From an uncultured Veillonellaceae bacterium (lineage in GTDB: Bacteria; Bacillota; Negativicutes; Veillonellales; Dialisteraceae), in NCBI GenBank assembly GCA_958439155.1, contig CAUBUJ010000125.1, positions 1 through 5,038 on the forward strand: a DNA stretch of 5,038 nucleotides. Reading direction: 5' to 3'. The position numbers and the translations under genes were made by a program. This document shows positions 4,812-5,038 of this stretch, piece by piece. Under the pieces are notes generated by a model. That model searched no databases, had not been told where the DNA came from, and saw only the letters and a list, made by a program, of their open reading frames with translations. Position 1 is the first letter of the stretch. Each line of letters opens with the position of its first letter.

Positions 4812-5038
4812 TTATTTTCTATCCTCCCGCAGGCGATATGTCCGATTTCGGTTACCTCCTTCAGGAACGACCTCTTCCATCTGTGCGATAATTGCCCGCG
4901 CCCTCTGCCGGCTGAGTCCCATGCATTCCGCCAGTACATCCAATTTTGCTTCCTTATATTGGCGAAGAAAATCAACCACTTCCTGCTGATGCTCCCGTGT
5001 TTTGCTGCTTATCGCCCGTTTTTTATCGCTTGTTTTTA
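4812..5038 (-). CDS. C-terminal end of a winged-helix protein, likely AlbA_2/COG2865-type ATP-binding regulator (partial)
   Basis: The minus strand is open from the right edge (first full codon 5036-5034) to TAA at 4814-4812, giving 74 residues of a gene whose start lies outside the window. The visible part begins with a basic linker (KTSDKKRAISSK). It continues with a helix (HQQEVVDFLRQYKEA), a helix-turn-helix with MGLSRQRARAIIAQM (visible residues 39-53), and a wing ending GGNRNRTYRLR. DKK-rich linkers followed by such a winged helix are typical of the C-terminus of AlbA_2-domain (COG2865, RecG-related regulator) proteins. The assignment rests on resemblance of the tail alone. The gene runs in the same direction as the OrfA-like gene 136 bases downstream. 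The coding reading is supported by the domain pattern rather than by a visible start. Confidence 0.65.
   Translation of the reverse strand, partial: KTSDKKRAISSKTREHQQEVVDFLRQYKEAKLDVLAECMGLSRQRARAIIAQMEEVVPEGGNRNRTYRLREDRK

Noticed and set aside
4793..4975. Minus-strand open frame of 60 codons near the right edge
   Set aside because: It overlaps in another frame the winged-helix coding tail at 4812-5038, which has the convincing domain pattern. It lacks a ribosome binding site.

Overview
The window reads as chromosomal DNA of a mid-GC Firmicute-type bacterium. Every start I accept has a purine-rich Shine-Dalgarno site 4 to 7 bases upstream, promoters are of the sigma-70 type, and Rho-independent-type hairpins end the transcription units. 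The enzyme set and the intergenic GCTGTTG-like repeats would suit a Negativicutes-like organism (Megasphaera, Acidaminococcus or Dialister relatives), but that is an inference from general resemblance, not something the sequence proves.

Positions 46-3985 hold a divergent three-gene metabolic cluster. Leftward (minus strand) runs a polytopic membrane carrier (1291-2535), followed by a MenC/N-acylamino-acid-racemase-like enzyme of the enolase superfamily (46-1158). Rightward (plus strand) runs a metal-dependent amidohydrolase of the imidazolonepropionase/prolidase-like group (2765-3985). The carrier and the amidohydrolase share a 229-bp control region with a near-consensus minus-strand promoter, a weaker plus-strand promoter, and inverted and direct repeats that look like operators. 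The racemase-like gene is separated from the carrier by a strong hairpin with a T-tract that ends only 8 bases before its ribosome binding site. The simplest joint reading is uptake, epimerisation and hydrolysis of an N-acyl amino acid or dipeptide, but the substrate cannot be read from the sequence.

A clean terminator (3997-4031) closes the amidohydrolase unit. Positions 4032-4384 have no credible gene. They hold a degenerate heptamer array (4051-4124), a GC-rich hairpin (4212-4227) and a hairpin directly after the next gene's stop (4356-4384).

The right end (4385-5038, minus strand) is accessory in character. It has a small IS3-type OrfA-like helix-turn-helix/coiled-coil protein with no OrfB partner, preceded in the same direction by the C-terminal end of a gene that enters from beyond the right edge. 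That tail looks like the winged-helix end of an AlbA_2/COG2865-type ATP-binding regulator. No RNA genes, CRISPR arrays or complete insertion sequences were seen. Positions 1-45 are only the 3' flank of the racemase-like gene and hold a short GACGC/GCGTC hairpin (13-27).
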